Shown: positions 9,481 to 18,929 of the stretch, piece after piece
How positions within the stretch are numbered: the stretch's first letter is position 1
How the letters are laid out: each line of letters opens with the position of its first letter
NCBI RefSeq assembly: GCF_037969725.1
Contig: NZ_CP150203.1
Location: 4,046,001-4,110,000 of the forward strand
From: Paenibacillus sp. FSL W8-0426
GTDB taxonomy: Bacteria > Bacillota > Bacilli > Paenibacillales > Paenibacillaceae
Direction of reading: 5' to 3'
Length of the DNA: 64,000 bases
Translations under genes and position numbers: made by a program
Notes under the pieces: model-generated
Told to the model about the DNA's origin: nothing
Seen by the model: the letters and a program-made list of their open reading frames with translations, nothing else
Databases searched by the model: none

Positions 9481-10776
9481 TTACACCTCCATAACAAGCA
9501 GCTCAGGGTTAGCGAGCAGCTGTTTAATGTAGTTCATAAAGTTTTGTGCTGTTGCGCCATCGATGATACGGTGGTCAAAGCTCAAGGACAGAGCCATTAC
9601 AGGTGCTGCAACGATTTCGCCGTTTTTCACAACCGCTTTTTCGCTGATGCGTCCGGTTCCGAGAATAGCAACTTCAGGGAAGTTGATGATCGGAGTGAAG
9701 AACATGCCGCCAGCAGAACCGATGTTCGTGATGGAGATCGTGCTGCCTTTCATTTCGTTAGGGCTCAGTTTGCCGTCGCGGCCACGAGCTGCCAGGTCAC
9801 GGATGGAATCAGCGATCATCCAGATGGATTTACGATCAGCATCTTTGATAACAGGAACGATCAAGCCGTTGTCTGTATCTGTAGCGATACCGATGTTGTA
9901 GTATTTTTTGTATACAATTTCGTTAGCTTCTTCATCAATCATCGCGTTAAGAGCCGGGAATTGACGGGAAGCCGCAACCAGAGCTTTAACGATGAATGGC
10001 AGATAAGTCACTTTTGTGCCTTTTTTCTCTGCAATTGGTTTCATGCGAGTGCGGAACGCTACCAGTTCAGTGACGTCCACTTCATCCATGATTGTAACGT
10101 GTGGAGCTGTGTAAGCAGATTTAACCATGGCATTGGAAATCGCTTTGCGGATTCCTTTGAATGGTACGCGTTCTTCTTCCAGACGCGCATCTGCTGCTGC
10201 GGCTGCCGGAGCTGCGGATTTTTTCTCTTCTTGAGCTGCTGGAGCTGCAGAAGAAGCTGCTGCTTGGCCGCCACCGTTTTTGAAAGCTTCAACGTCTTCT
10301 TTGGTTACTTTGCCGTTGTTGCCGGTGCCGTTCACTTGAGCAATGTCAACGCCTTGCTCACGAGCAAACTTGCGAACGCTTGGCGTAGCCAAAACGTCTT
10401 TGGCCGGAGCTGCTGGAGCAACGTTGTTGCTTGCTTGAGCAGGGGAAGAAGCGTTAGTGTCTGCTCCGCCTTGAGCCGCATCTTTTTCTTGTTCAGCTTG
10501 ATCGCCAGCGTCGTCGCCTTGATCCGGAATGTCACCTTCTGCATCGATGATCGCAACAACTTCGCCAACGTGGCAAACTTGACCATCTTTTGCAAATACT
10601 TCAGTTACTGTTCCGTTAACCGGACAAGGAACTTCAACGACCGCTTTATCGTTCTGTACTTCCATGATGATGTCGTCGTCTGTTACCTTGTCACCGGGTT
10701 TGATGTGCATCTTGATGATTTCGCCTTCGTGCAGGCCTTCACCCAGTTCAGGGAATTTGTATTCAAATTTAGCCAA
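9481..10776 (-). CDS. pdhC: Dihydrolipoamide acetyltransferase (E2)
   Basis: The core of the pyruvate dehydrogenase complex; it carries acetyl groups on lipoamide to CoA. One N-terminal lipoyl domain (about residues 1-80) has the lipoylated lysine in [11 protein letters not shown] flexible Ala/Asp/Gln-rich linker follows, then a peripheral subunit-binding domain near residues 125-160 ([15 protein letters not shown]). The catalytic domain ends in SFDHRIIDG. The start is TTG at 10776, placed 8 nt after a perfect AAGGAGG and giving [14 protein letters not shown], which fits the family; the longer upstream frame has no ribosome site. A second linker rich in Ala/Glu/Lys precedes the catalytic domain. 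Confidence 0.94.
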   Translation of the reverse strand: MAKFEYKFPELGEGLHEGEIIKMHIKPGDKVTDDDIIMEVQNDKAVVEVPCPVNGTVTEVFAKDGQVCHVGEVVAIIDAEGDIPDQGDDAGDQAEQEKDAAQGGADTNASSPAQASNNVAPAAPAKDVLATPSVRKFAREQGVDIAQVNGTGNNGKVTKEDVEAFKNGGGQAAASSAAPAAQEEKKSAAPAAAAADARLEEERVPFKGIRKAISNAMVKSAYTAPHVTIMDEVDVTELVAFRTRMKPIAEKKGTKVTYLPFIVKALVAASRQFPALNAMIDEEANEIVYKKYYNIGIATDTDNGLIVPVIKDADRKSIWMIADSIRDLAARGRDGKLSPNEMKGSTISITNIGSAGGMFFTPIINFPEVAILGTGRISEKAVVKNGEIVAAPVMALSLSFDHRIIDGATAQNFMNYIKQLLANPELLVMEV

Positions 10777-10958
10777 CTGAAAAACCTCCTTGATTATGTG
10801 CTCAATCCTGAAAACAACCCTTAGCTCCAAGTCTATTACCGTTACTGCGAGAGCAAATAACTGTGACTACTCAAGGGGCTAATGGCTGTTTTCAGTGCAG
10901 CTTTGCAGCTGCGATGTGAATCACCATACTGCGCCTTGCGGCATGTCAGATGATTGAA

Positions 10959-11936
10959 TTAAAACTCAACTACTTTGTTCACTGCATCGATGATCCGAGC
11001 AGGAGTAGGCAGCCAAGCATCTTCGATTTGCGCGAAAGGATATACCGTGTCAGGACCTGCTACGCGCAGAACCGGCGCTTCCAGGTGCAGGATAGCTTTT
11101 TCATTGATTTGGGCAATGACTTCAGCCGCAACGCCTGCGCTCTTTTGAGCTTCTTGAACCACGATAGCGCGGTTGGTTTTTTTGATGGAAGCAACGATGG
11201 TATCGATATCGATCGGGCTAACCGTACGCAAGTCGATAATTTCAACCTTGATTCCTTTTTTCTCCAACTCTTCAGCAGCTTTGATGGACGTGTGCACCAT
11301 CATGCCGTAAGTAACGATCGTTACGTCCGAACCTTCGCGAACCACGTTCGCTTTACCCAGTTCAACCACGTAGTCTTCTTCAGGAACCTCTGCACGGAAA
11401 GCATGGTACAGGTTCAAATGCTCCATGAAGAATACAGGGTCATTGTCGCGGATGGAAGCGATCATCAAACCTTTTGCATCGTAAGGGTTCGAAGGGATTA
11501 CTACCTTAATACCCGGAGTTTGCGCAAGCAAACCTTCCAAAGCGTCTGTATGCAATTCGGCTGCTTTTACGCCGCCGCCGTAAGGTGTACGGAAAACGAT
11601 TGGGGAGTTGTATTTGCCGCCGGAACGGTAACGCATGCGCGCAGCTTGCACAACCATTTGGTCAAGGGCTTCGAAAATGAAACCTACGAATTGGATTTCG
11701 GCAACCGGACGGAAGCCTTGAATACCCAAACCTACAGCCAGACCGCCGATTGCGGACTCAGCCAGCGGCGTATCGAATACGCGCTCTTCACCAAATTCTT
11801 TTTGCAGTCCTTCCGTTACACGGAAAACGCCGCCTACATGACCTACATCTTCACCGAAAAGCACAACGTTAGGATCACGTTTCAATTCAACGCGAAGCGC
11901 ATCACGGATTGCTTCTTTCATGTTCATTTGTGCCAT
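10959..11936 (-). CDS. pdhB: Pyruvate dehydrogenase E1, beta subunit
   Basis: Beta subunit of the thiamine-diphosphate-dependent E1 that decarboxylates pyruvate and acetylates E2. Conserved stretches include [16 protein letters not shown] near the N-terminus, and [17 protein letters not shown]. The 325 residues from ATG 11936 match the family length, and AAGGAGG lies 11 nt upstream; upstream in-frame ATGs are too close to it. A gap of about 180 nt to pdhC contains a small hairpin (GCAGC/GCTGC near 10900) but no clear terminator. Confidence 0.95.
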   Translation of the reverse strand: MAQMNMKEAIRDALRVELKRDPNVVLFGEDVGHVGGVFRVTEGLQKEFGEERVFDTPLAESAIGGLAVGLGIQGFRPVAEIQFVGFIFEALDQMVVQAARMRYRSGGKYNSPIVFRTPYGGGVKAAELHTDALEGLLAQTPGIKVVIPSNPYDAKGLMIASIRDNDPVFFMEHLNLYHAFRAEVPEEDYVVELGKANVVREGSDVTIVTYGMMVHTSIKAAEELEKKGIKVEIIDLRTVSPIDIDTIVASIKKTNRAIVVQEAQKSAGVAAEVIAQINEKAILHLEAPVLRVAGPDTVYPFAQIEDAWLPTPARIIDAVNKVVEF

Positions 11937-12045
11937 TTGCTTCATTTCCTCCTTAAACATTGACAGTTCACATTCTCGAAATCACACAAGGAACCGTAAT
12001 CCGGACGATCGTCCGGACACGATATATGCTTTTAATGGAAAAAAC

Positions 12046-13113
12046 TTATTGGAAGTCTGCTTTTTGCTCTTCCAAGTGCTTAGGCGTATGTTCGAACATG
12101 CTGTCAAGCAAGCCTGGAATCGTCATTTTTTCTGTTTTTTCCGCTTTTTTGATCTCGTCGTTGACTTTCGCTTTTGCTTCTTCTTTCACGCGAGCTGTAT
12201 CTTCTTCGGTCCACAGACCTTTTTTCTCCAGATATTTCGCAAAACGCGCGATTGGATCCTTTTCGCTCCACTCTGCTTCTTCATCTTTGGTACGATATTT
12301 GGAAGCATCGTCCGAAAGGGAGTGAGGACGGAAACGATACGTTACAGCTTCGATCAATGTTGCGCCTTCGCCATTGCGGCCGCGCTCAGCAGCTTCTTGA
12401 ACCGCTTTGATGACAGCCAGAACGTCCATACCGTCAACTTTAACGCCTTTGATCCCTGCTGCAACCGCTTTATGAGCGATGGACAATGCAGCGGTTTGTT
12501 TAGCAAAGGGAGTTGTGATGGCGTAGCCGTTGTTTTGCACAAAGAAAATAACAGGCAGCTTGTAAACGCCGGCATAGTTCAAACCTTCGTAGAAGTCACC
12601 TTCGGAAGAACCGCCGTCACCTGTATATGTGATAACGACTTGTTTTTGTTTTTTCAATTTGTATCCCATTGCAATCCCCATCGCGTGCAGGATTTGCGCG
12701 CCGATGATGATTTGCGGCATCAATACGTTAACGCCGTCAGGCACTTGGCCACCATGCTGATGTCCACGGGAATACAGGAATGCTTGGTACAATGGAAGTC
12801 CATGCCATACGAGCTGCGGAATGTCGCGATAGCCTGGGCAGATAAAGTCTTCTTTTTGAATGGCGAATTCACTACCCACCATTGTTGCTTCTTGTCCGGA
12901 TACCGGAGCATAGAAACCGAGACGGCCTTGGCGACCGAGGTTAACTGCACGATCATCCCAAGTGCGGGTAAATACCATGCGGTACATAATTTCTTTTAAT
13001 TGATCGTCGGAAAGTTCTGGCAACTTGTCTTTGTTAATAATTTCACCATCCGGAGACAGTACGGACAGAGCTTCTACTTCCTCCGTGTATACTTCATAAG
13101 GAACCTTGCTCAT
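12046..13113 (-). CDS. pdhA: Pyruvate dehydrogenase E1, alpha subunit
   Basis: Alpha subunit of E1. The thiamine-diphosphate motif is visible as GDGGSSEGDFYEGLN ... NN (about residues 165-195), and the phosphorylation-loop region reads YRFRPHSLSDD. From ATG 13113 the protein has 355 residues; GAGGTG lies upstream. It is first in the operon pdhA-pdhB-pdhC-pdhD, with a strong sigma-A-like promoter at 13169-13198. No branched-chain features were noticed, so pyruvate is the likely substrate, by gene order and family. Confidence 0.95.
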   Translation of the reverse strand: MSKVPYEVYTEEVEALSVLSPDGEIINKDKLPELSDDQLKEIMYRMVFTRTWDDRAVNLGRQGRLGFYAPVSGQEATMVGSEFAIQKEDFICPGYRDIPQLVWHGLPLYQAFLYSRGHQHGGQVPDGVNVLMPQIIIGAQILHAMGIAMGYKLKKQKQVVITYTGDGGSSEGDFYEGLNYAGVYKLPVIFFVQNNGYAITTPFAKQTAALSIAHKAVAAGIKGVKVDGMDVLAVIKAVQEAAERGRNGEGATLIEAVTYRFRPHSLSDDASKYRTKDEEAEWSEKDPIARFAKYLEKKGLWTEEDTARVKEEAKAKVNDEIKKAEKTEKMTIPGLLDSMFEHTPKHLEEQKADFQ

Positions 13114-13168
13114 TTTTTTCTTCACCTCAACAAAAAGTTTGAATATCAAGTTCCGCTGTTATAGAATT

Positions 13169-13198
13169 ATTATACACCTGTTTCACCGCATACGTCAA
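13169..13198 (-). promoter_or_regulatory. Promoter of pdhABCD
   Basis: TTGACG (13193-13198) and a perfect TATAAT (13169-13174) are separated by 18 nt on the minus strand, about 55 nt upstream of the pdhA start. Confidence 0.75.
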
Positions 13199-13369
13199 AG
13201 AAATCCGTAATTTTTTTATATTTCCTTTCGGATTGTATGTATAACAGGGGATGAATAATGGTATAACAGCATAGTACATGGCTGCTGGTCTGACCTATCC
13301 GCGCACAAGGTTAATCTTACCGTATTGTGCAGTTGAATGCAAAAAAATAACCGAGAAAGGTGACGTTTT

Positions 13370-14104
13370 ATGACGGATTCCCGCTATTTGAAACGGACGA
13401 TTGTGAAAGAAGAAATCGAGAGTCGCCATCTTGGCGAAAAGCGTGTCCTGCGCATCTACCTTCCCCCGGGGTATAACGAACTGCTAACTTATCCTGTCGT
13501 TTATTGTCAGGACGGAGAGGAGTTTTTCAATTTTGGACGCATCGCGACGACGGCGAACCGGATCATCCTGGATGAAGGCGCCGAGCCGTTCATTATTGTA
13601 GGCGTTCAGGTGGATGTCTCGGTGAGAACCCAAGAGTATGCTCCGTTCGGCGATCGCTTCAAAGCATACACGGCCTGCTTCGCTGAAGAGATTATTCCCT
13701 ATGTGGAAGAGAAATATCCTGTACGCCGCTCTCCCCAGGAACGTGTGCTTGCGGGAGATTCCCTCGGCGGCAGCGTATCGCTGCACCTCGCCCTGCTTTA
13801 TCCTCACCTTTTTAACCGGGTCATCAGCCTGTCAGGAGCCTTCTATTCCGCTTCCCAAGAAATTTACGCTGCTGAGGAAGACTTGTCGTGGCTGAACATC
13901 TGGATGATCGTTGGCTTGCAGGAGGATGCATTTGAATCCGATACAGGCATCTACGATTTCGTGCAGCTGAACCGCGATACGCGCGACATTTTGGAAAACC
14001 GCGATGCGGTTGTATCGTACCGGGAAAAAGACGGGCGTCATCAATGGGGGTTTTGGCAAAAAGAGCTCCCCGAGGCTCTGCTTTATTTCCTGAGCGAGCG
14101 CTAA
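13370..14104 (+). CDS. Putative esterase (alpha/beta hydrolase, Esterase-D type)
   Basis: A 244-residue alpha/beta hydrolase resembling the enterochelin-esterase/esterase-D family. The nucleophile elbow is GDSLGG near residue 125. A candidate acid is in the LSWLNIWMIVGLQED region, and the C-terminal catalytic His is in GRHQWGFW. The N-terminal part YLPPGYNELLTYPVVYCQDG is typical of the family. It has no signal peptide, so it is cytoplasmic. AAAGGTGA precedes the ATG. It is divergent from pdhA and monocistronic. The family includes siderophore and carboxyl esterases; the substrate here is unknown. Confidence 0.85.
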   Translation: MTDSRYLKRTIVKEEIESRHLGEKRVLRIYLPPGYNELLTYPVVYCQDGEEFFNFGRIATTANRIILDEGAEPFIIVGVQVDVSVRTQEYAPFGDRFKAYTACFAEEIIPYVEEKYPVRRSPQERVLAGDSLGGSVSLHLALLYPHLFNRVISLSGAFYSASQEIYAAEEDLSWLNIWMIVGLQEDAFESDTGIYDFVQLNRDTRDILENRDAVVSYREKDGRHQWGFWQKELPEALLYFLSER

Positions 14105-14120
14105 GAACATCTGTCCGGCG

Positions 14121-14142
14121 GCGGCTGAAAGGCCGCTTTTTT
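14121..14142 (+). terminator. Terminator of the esterase gene
   Basis: The stem GCGGC/GCCGC (14121-14125 with 14132-14136) is followed by six T residues on the plus strand. Confidence 0.8.
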
Positions 14143-14176
14143 CCCGGCATATTTGTTAGCGTTTACATTTAAGATC

Positions 14177-14203
14177 AAAAAAGAAGCAGGACGCCCTGCT
14201 CTT
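14177..14203 (-). terminator. Terminator of the phosphatase operon
   Basis: The stem AGCAGG/CCTGCT (14185-14190 with 14195-14200) is followed on the minus strand by a U-rich tract, downstream of the gene at 14248. Confidence 0.75.
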
Positions 14204-14247
14204 TCAGTCGCTTTTTGTTGCGCTCAGTATGGAAGAATTCCGAAATG

Positions 14248-14721
14248 TTATAATGATAGTGAATGCTCACTTTCAATCCGTTTCAATAATGCGTCGCACC
14301 CGGCATCCACGAGTCTGTAAACCTCTTCGAAATTCCCCGTATAATACGGATCAGGCACTTCGCGCAACGTCTCATCAGGCAGCAAATCCATCAATTTGAG
14401 CAGATCGGCTTTCTCTCCGCCAATGACTTTGCGTACGTTCGCCACGTTGGAATCATCCATGCACACAATATAATCGAACTGTTCAAAGTCTGCGCTTGCG
14501 AATTGCCTGGCGGCCATATTGGCATAGGAAATCCCGTATTCATCCAACAATTGGCGCGTTCCTTCATGAGGCGGCTTGCCGACATGCCAATTGCCTGTCC
14601 CGGCCGAGTCTACGCGAATTCGGTCCTGCAGTCCGCGCTGCTCTATTTTGTGCCTCATCACCGCCTCAGCCATCGGGGATCTGCAGATGTTCCCCAAACA
14701 TACAAACAAAACATGAATCAT
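14248..14721 (-). CDS. Low-molecular-weight protein-tyrosine phosphatase
   Basis: A 157-residue cysteine phosphatase. The P-loop FVCLGNICRSPMAEA near residues 6-20 carries the CX5R signature. The general acid is in VPDPYYTGNFEEVY near residue 125. In Bacilli such enzymes dephosphorylate phosphotyrosine or phosphoarginine; the residue after the P-loop glycine, which in YwlE governs arginine preference, was not compared rigorously. The ribosome site is AAGGGGAG. The upstream TRIC-type gene ends 4 nt before this start, so the two form one operon. Confidence 0.92.
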   Translation of the reverse strand: MIHVLFVCLGNICRSPMAEAVMRHKIEQRGLQDRIRVDSAGTGNWHVGKPPHEGTRQLLDEYGISYANMAARQFASADFEQFDYIVCMDDSNVANVRKVIGGEKADLLKLMDLLPDETLREVPDPYYTGNFEEVYRLVDAGCDALLKRIESEHSLSL

Positions 14722-14725
14722 CTCG

Positions 14726-15424
14726 TTACTCCCCTTTTCCGAACGTACGATTTAATGAGCTTTGTGCCGCCTGAGGCTGCACACGATCCGCCTGTACCAG
14801 CGAACGGCGCGGCAGCTTCCATTTATAATGGACGGAACACATCCGGAAAAATACGACCGCAACAAATCCGATAAGCAATCCCGTATTGGTTGTCAGCCAG
14901 CCCATTCCGATCGCAAACCCGGCAGCGATCGCCCATACCGCATAGATTTCATCCCTCAACACCAAAGGTTTGCGTCCTGCCAACAGATCGCGAATGATCC
15001 CTCCGCCGATGCCTGTCATCACTGCTGCCACAATGACCGCACTGATGGGATGACCCATGTTAACGGCATATAGGGCACCCTGAATCGCAAAAGCGGCAAG
15101 TCCAATGGCATCGAAGAGCGCCTCCGTCCGCTTCCAATGTCCGATCCATTTCAGCGGGAGCACAAATGCCACGGCTACGGATACGAGGGCAAGCATAATA
15201 AGTGCGCCTTGGCTCCACAGCGTGGTCACGGGCACACCGATCAGAACATTCCTTACCACCCCGCCACCGAAGGCGGTGACCAATCCCAGCACCAGCACGC
15301 CAAGAATGTCGTATTCCTCTTCCATGGCCACGAAAGCCCCCGACATCGCAAACGCAATGGTGCCGATGATGCTGAACACTTCAAAAATGTGCAAGTCCAA
15401 TTCCGTCCAAACCTCACTTTTCAA
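14726..15424 (-). CDS. TRIC-type cation channel family (UPF0126) membrane protein
   Basis: A 232-residue polytopic protein, probably seven transmembrane segments built from two three-helix repeats. Each repeat carries the glycine-rich signature (AFGGGVVRNVLIG near residue 50, GIGGGIIRDLLAGRKP near residue 140). This is the YvgT/YicG family, members of which have structures resembling trimeric intracellular cation channels. The start is TTG at 15424 after GGAGATG. The short hydrophilic C-terminus ends at the phosphatase gene, with which it is cotranscribed. The ion transported is not known from sequence. Confidence 0.85.
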   Translation of the reverse strand: MKSEVWTELDLHIFEVFSIIGTIAFAMSGAFVAMEEEYDILGVLVLGLVTAFGGGVVRNVLIGVPVTTLWSQGALIMLALVSVAVAFVLPLKWIGHWKRTEALFDAIGLAAFAIQGALYAVNMGHPISAVIVAAVMTGIGGGIIRDLLAGRKPLVLRDEIYAVWAIAAGFAIGMGWLTTNTGLLIGFVAVVFFRMCSVHYKWKLPRRSLVQADRVQPQAAQSSLNRTFGKGE

Positions 15425-15559
15425 GTCATCTCCATGTCGCTCTCATCATTGTATCCGCGAGTGCCGGAATTGTGCAACTAGATTTTGTGATTTATACTGG
15501 AAGGGTTCGCAATATAATGATAAATGAAAACTTTCTTCATGGCAGGAAGGATGAATAGA

Positions 15560-16201
15560 ATGACCATGAAACGCGTCGTCATTTTTACGGGGGGAAGCCT
15601 GTCTCCCGAATTTCTCAAAGAAATCAGGCACGATGACGTGCTCATCGCTGCAGATCGCGGGGCACTGTACCTGATCGATCACGGCATTCGACCCCACTTT
15701 GCCGTAGGCGACTTCGACTCTATTACTGACGAGGAACGGGAAAGGGTCCGCCTGAACAGTGAACGCATGATTTCCGTCGATGCCGTCGAGAAGGACTGGA
15801 CGGATACGGAAATGGCTTTCGAAACCGCATTGGATATGGAACCTACCCATATTCTCATGCTGGGCGCTACAGGTACTCGCCTTGATCATACGCTTGCCAA
15901 CGTACATATCATGGTCCGTGCGATGCAGCATCATATCTCTTGCACGCTTCAGGACGAACACAACTATCTGACACTGACTACGTCCGAAGCCTCGGTCGAA
16001 GATCGGGGGTATCAGTACGTTTCATTGCTGCCGTTGACGCCCGAGGTCACCGGAATCAGTCTGGAAGGCTTTCAGTACCCTCTGGATAAAGCAACGCTCC
16101 GGATGGGACAATCCCTTGGCATAAGCAACAAGCTTTTGGGACCTGCGGGGACAGTTACCATCGATAGCGGATTGCTGCTCATTATTCAGAGCAAGGATTA
16201 A
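15560..16201 (+). CDS. thiN: Thiamine pyrophosphokinase
   Basis: Transfers pyrophosphate from ATP to thiamine, making TPP directly. The N-terminal domain has VIFTGGSLS, LIAADRGALYL and AVGDFDS (about residues 5-55), which form the ATP/Mg site. DWTDTEMAFE and LGATGTRLDHTLAN follow, and a C-terminal beta-sandwich ends in DSGLLLII. The 213-residue length fits ThiN. ATG 15560 lies 9 nt after GGAAGG; earlier in-frame starts overlap that site. It stands alone, divergent from the channel gene, and functionally completes the thiamine genes near 18-22 kb. Confidence 0.93.
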   Translation: MTMKRVVIFTGGSLSPEFLKEIRHDDVLIAADRGALYLIDHGIRPHFAVGDFDSITDEERERVRLNSERMISVDAVEKDWTDTEMAFETALDMEPTHILMLGATGTRLDHTLANVHIMVRAMQHHISCTLQDEHNYLTLTTSEASVEDRGYQYVSLLPLTPEVTGISLEGFQYPLDKATLRMGQSLGISNKLLGPAGTVTIDSGLLLIIQSKD

Positions 16202-16483
16202 CGTTGGTTCATATGAAAGTTACATTTTTGTAACTTGCTGAAAAATAAAAAGAGCAACTTATTATTCGAAAAAACCTTTGATTTTCAAAGGTTTTTTCTG
16301 TTTCAAACCTTAAATGCATCCGTCAACGATTAATTTTTTGACATTTTTAATGGTATTTTAATAAAACGCTCCAAAACCAGTCACTTCAAGCACTTCAAGC
16401 TTCTACTCCAAATTTTAGGGTGTTACAAACCTGTTATACTCGCTCTAGCAAACGAAACGAAAACTTAATTTTGGAGGTACTAC
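16202..16483. other. Intergenic region thiN / NlpC-P60 gene
   Basis: About 280 bases holding the thiN terminator and the upstream region of the NlpC/P60 gene. It contains a TTGACA (16338-16343) with TAATAA 15 nt on, which is shorter than ideal. Confidence 0.4.
16269..16297 (+). terminator. Terminator of thiN
   Basis: A 12-bp perfect stem AAAAAACCTTTG/CAAAGGTTTTTT (16269-16280 with 16286-16297) with a 5-nt loop and a T-run. Confidence 0.92.
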
Positions 16484-16984
16484 ATGAAAACAAACATCTT
16501 TGTCCAAAAGGCCGTGACCGTGGGATTGTGCGCAGCACTTGGTTTTGGAGCCATCGCAATGACATCGGCACCTGCTGCTCAAGCAGCAAGCGCAACCGTG
16601 TCCAAAGGACAACAAATCGTCAATTACGGTAAACAATTTATGGGAACGCCATATAAATTTGGAGCATCCACTTCGACGACCAAAAATTTTGACTGCTCTT
16701 CCTTCATGAAATATATCTTTAAAAAGTATGGCGTGGACCTTCCGCGTACCAGCGTCAAACAATCCAAGGAAGGCGTAGCCGTATCCAAAGCGAACCTGCG
16801 CGTCGGAGACCTGGTATTCTTTTCGAGCGGCAGCCGTTCCACAGGCAGCAATATTACGCACGTAGCAGTTTACGCGGGCAACGGAAAGATCCTGCACACT
16901 TACGGATCTCCAGGGGTAACGTTCTCTGACCTGAACTCGGGAAACTGGAAAAAAACGTATATTAAAGCACGCCGTGTACTGTAA
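16484..16984 (+). CDS. Secreted NlpC/P60 family cell-wall hydrolase
   Basis: A 166-residue exported peptidase, probably a gamma-D-glutamyl-diamino-acid endopeptidase acting on wall stem peptides. A Sec signal peptide covers about residues 1-34 and ends in the AxA site PAAQAASA. The NlpC/P60 domain fills the rest: catalytic Cys in NFDCSSFMKY, catalytic His in NITHVAVYAG, and a third polar residue in ILHTYG. There is no SH3b or LysM wall-binding module, so it is a minimal enzyme. A strong ribosome site TTGGAGG lies upstream. Monocistronic. Confidence 0.92.
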   Translation: MKTNIFVQKAVTVGLCAALGFGAIAMTSAPAAQAASATVSKGQQIVNYGKQFMGTPYKFGASTSTTKNFDCSSFMKYIFKKYGVDLPRTSVKQSKEGVAVSKANLRVGDLVFFSSGSRSTGSNITHVAVYAGNGKILHTYGSPGVTFSDLNSGNWKKTYIKARRVL

Positions 16985-17013
16985 TTTCCCTACGAATCAT
17001 TGAATATATGTCT

Positions 17014-17048
17014 AAAATGGCCGGATCCATTAAGGATCTGGCCATTTT
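17014..17048. terminator. Bidirectional terminator, NlpC gene / response regulator
   Basis: A long stem (AAAATGGCC with GGCCATTTT plus a GGATCC-rich inner part) lies between convergent genes. It reaches the stop codon of the leftward regulator gene. Confidence 0.88.
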
Positions 17049-17743
17049 TAATGGGAAGAATGAAGCATATAACCCACTCCGCGCACAGTTTGAATGAGTT
17101 TGACGCCCCTACCCTTGTCCACTTTTTCACGCAAATGTTTGATATACACATCCACCACGTTCGTATCCATTTGAAAATCATAGCCCCATACTTCCGATAA
17201 GATCGCCTTCCGCGAACAGGCTTCGTTTGCATGCCGCGCCAAAAACTCCAACAATTCGTATTCTTTCGGCGTGAGCGTCAAATACTCCCCAGCCCGGCTG
17301 ACTCTCCGCGAGCGCAAATTGATTTTAAGGTCATGCACCATGATAACTTCTTCGTCGAACTGCGAACCTTGAGAAAACAAGCGAAGCAAATTTCGAATCC
17401 TTGCCATCAATATACTCGGCTCGCTCTCTTGCTCGAGTATGTCGTTTGCCCCGCTGTCCAACCATTCCACGATTCGATCCGCGGATATTGCGGTCGTAAT
17501 AATTATAAACGGAATGTTGTGATGGTTCTGTCCGCGATGCCACTTCAATCCTTCGTCGGGCTGGATTGTGTCTTCAGGAGCAGCGGTCCAGATGATCATA
17601 GACAGATTCTGCTTGACCATCTCCAATTGCTGCTTGTATGTACCTGCGCTGGCCAAGAGCACGGCATAGCCCTCGGCACTCAGCGCTTCTTTTAGCGACC
17701 TTGTCTGTTCCTGGGCGCCAACAAGTAAAATGGTCGTTTTCAT
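17048..17743 (-). CDS. OmpR-type response regulator with degenerate receiver
   Basis: A 231-residue two-domain protein. The C-terminal winged helix (about residues 135-228) is intact: LTLTPKEYELLEFLARH, DVYIKHLREKVDKG and VRGVGYML. The N-terminal receiver keeps the fold pattern but has lost the phosphorylation site. The usual acidic pair is replaced by ILLVGAQEQ, the phosphoacceptor segment reads MIIWTAAPED with no aspartate at the expected strand end, and the usual Lys-Pro is replaced by ILEQESEP. No histidine kinase lies nearby. ATG 17743 was chosen because upstream frame runs into thiF. It may be cotranscribed with thiF, although a weak hairpin with a U-run (17826-17849) lies between them. 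Confidence 0.85.
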   Translation of the reverse strand: MKTTILLVGAQEQTRSLKEALSAEGYAVLLASAGTYKQQLEMVKQNLSMIIWTAAPEDTIQPDEGLKWHRGQNHHNIPFIIITTAISADRIVEWLDSGANDILEQESEPSILMARIRNLLRLFSQGSQFDEEVIMVHDLKINLRSRRVSRAGEYLTLTPKEYELLEFLARHANEACSRKAILSEVWGYDFQMDTNVVDVYIKHLREKVDKGRGVKLIQTVRGVGYMLHSSH

Positions 17744-17873
17744 CCGTTCACCCGGCCTTGGACAAATTCTTTCTCTGTAGAGGTCGCGTGCGATCCTCCA
17801 TATGTCGTTATGATGCCGAAAAACGAAAAAGTCCATTCCTCGAAAGGAACGAACTTGAATTTGGTGCACGGCA

Positions 17874-18929
17874 TTAGCCAAAATAGCGATGGACAAGCGT
17901 GCGTGCTTCAGCAGTATCTTTGGTCCCGTGGACGAGGATCCGACCGTCTTGAAAAATAACCATCCGATGTTCCCCTAGGCTGAACGAGACCAGAAACGGA
18001 TTGTGTTCCACGACCCCTTCCCCAAGCTTACCCAAACGTTCAGCGGTCTGTTGGAGATCCAGCTTCAATGGGCGGGAAGGACGGATCTGCACCGTATCCC
18101 TGCCGCAGAGCACGTCCGTTTTTTCGAGATTCGAGGCGGATAAATACGGAAATGAAGCCGATGCGCTGCACGAAGGACAATCCGGCTTCTTCGCGCCATC
18201 CACGTTGATCGTTATGTACTCGTTCCGCCACAGGTCAAACGACAGCAGCTTGCGCCTTAAGGCGCCATGATTTCCGCTAAGAAGCTTCATGGCTTCTGCA
18301 GTCTGATTGGCCGTGACCATCTGCACGGCTTGCGGAATGATTCCAGAAGTATCGCAGGTATCCCCGCCCAACGGCACCTCTCCGAGCAAACAATTCAAAC
18401 AAGGGGTTTCCCCTGGCATAAAGGTGTAGGTAATCCCGTAGCTGCCTACGCACCCACCGTAAATCCATGGTTTGCGATGTTTTTGGCACATATCGTTGAT
18501 CAGCAGTCTTGTATCAAAGTTATCCGTTGCATCCATCACCAGATCGACATCCGCAATGAGTTCTTCCAATTCATCCGTCCGCACATCCATGACTTTTCCA
18601 ACGATGTCTACTGTGGAATTAATCTCTTTCAGACGCTTTACAGCAGCGATCGCTTTCGGCATGCGCTCCAATGCGTCCTTCTCTGTGTAGAGCTGCTGGC
18701 GCTGCAGGTTGCTCCACTCCACGTAATCGCGATCGGCGATCGTGATATGCCCGATTCCGGCACGTGCCAACGTCTCGGCGATTCCCGTTCCCAGCGCGCC
18801 TGCACCAATGATCAGTACACGGCTTCCTTTCAGCCGCTCCTGTCCGTTTTTGCCCAGCGGCGCGAATCGTTCCTGCCGTGAGTAACGGTTTTCTTGCTCT
18901 GGATGCTCGTTCGTGTTCGGGTTTGTCAT
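17874..18929 (-). CDS. thiF: Sulfur-carrier adenylyltransferase ThiF
   Basis: Activates the C-terminal glycine of ThiS with ATP, so that sulfur can be loaded for thiazole synthesis. The 351-residue E1-like fold shows [21 protein letters not shown] near residue 37, the ATP-contacting [13 protein letters not shown] near residue 65, and zinc cysteine pairs CLNC and CPSC. A C-terminal extension of about 90 residues resembles Bacillus ThiF/MoeB-like proteins. Its start overlaps the thiG stop by 4 nt (ATGA type), implying translational coupling. It could also serve molybdopterin synthesis, but the context assigns it to thiamine. Confidence 0.9.
   Translation of the reverse strand: MTNPNTNEHPEQENRYSRQERFAPLGKNGQERLKGSRVLIIGAGALGTGIAETLARAGIGHITIADRDYVEWSNLQRQQLYTEKDALERMPKAIAAVKRLKEINSTVDIVGKVMDVRTDELEELIADVDLVMDATDNFDTRLLINDMCQKHRKPWIYGGCVGSYGITYTFMPGETPCLNCLLGEVPLGGDTCDTSGIIPQAVQMVTANQTAEAMKLLSGNHGALRRKLLSFDLWRNEYITINVDGAKKPDCPSCSASASFPYLSASNLEKTDVLCGRDTVQIRPSRPLKLDLQQTAERLGKLGEGVVEHNPFLVSFSLGEHRMVIFQDGRILVHGTKDTAEARTLVHRYFG

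Noticed and set aside
9079..10824. Long plus-strand open frame opposite pdhC
   Set aside because: Shadow of the repetitive coding sequence of E2; rich in Cys, Phe and Ser with no family.
10950..11963. Plus-strand open frames opposite pdhA and pdhB
   Set aside because: Antisense shadows; the minus-strand genes carry the full E1 signatures.
17744..17896. N-terminal extension of the response regulator
   Set aside because: It overlaps the end of thiF and lacks receiver-like sequence.
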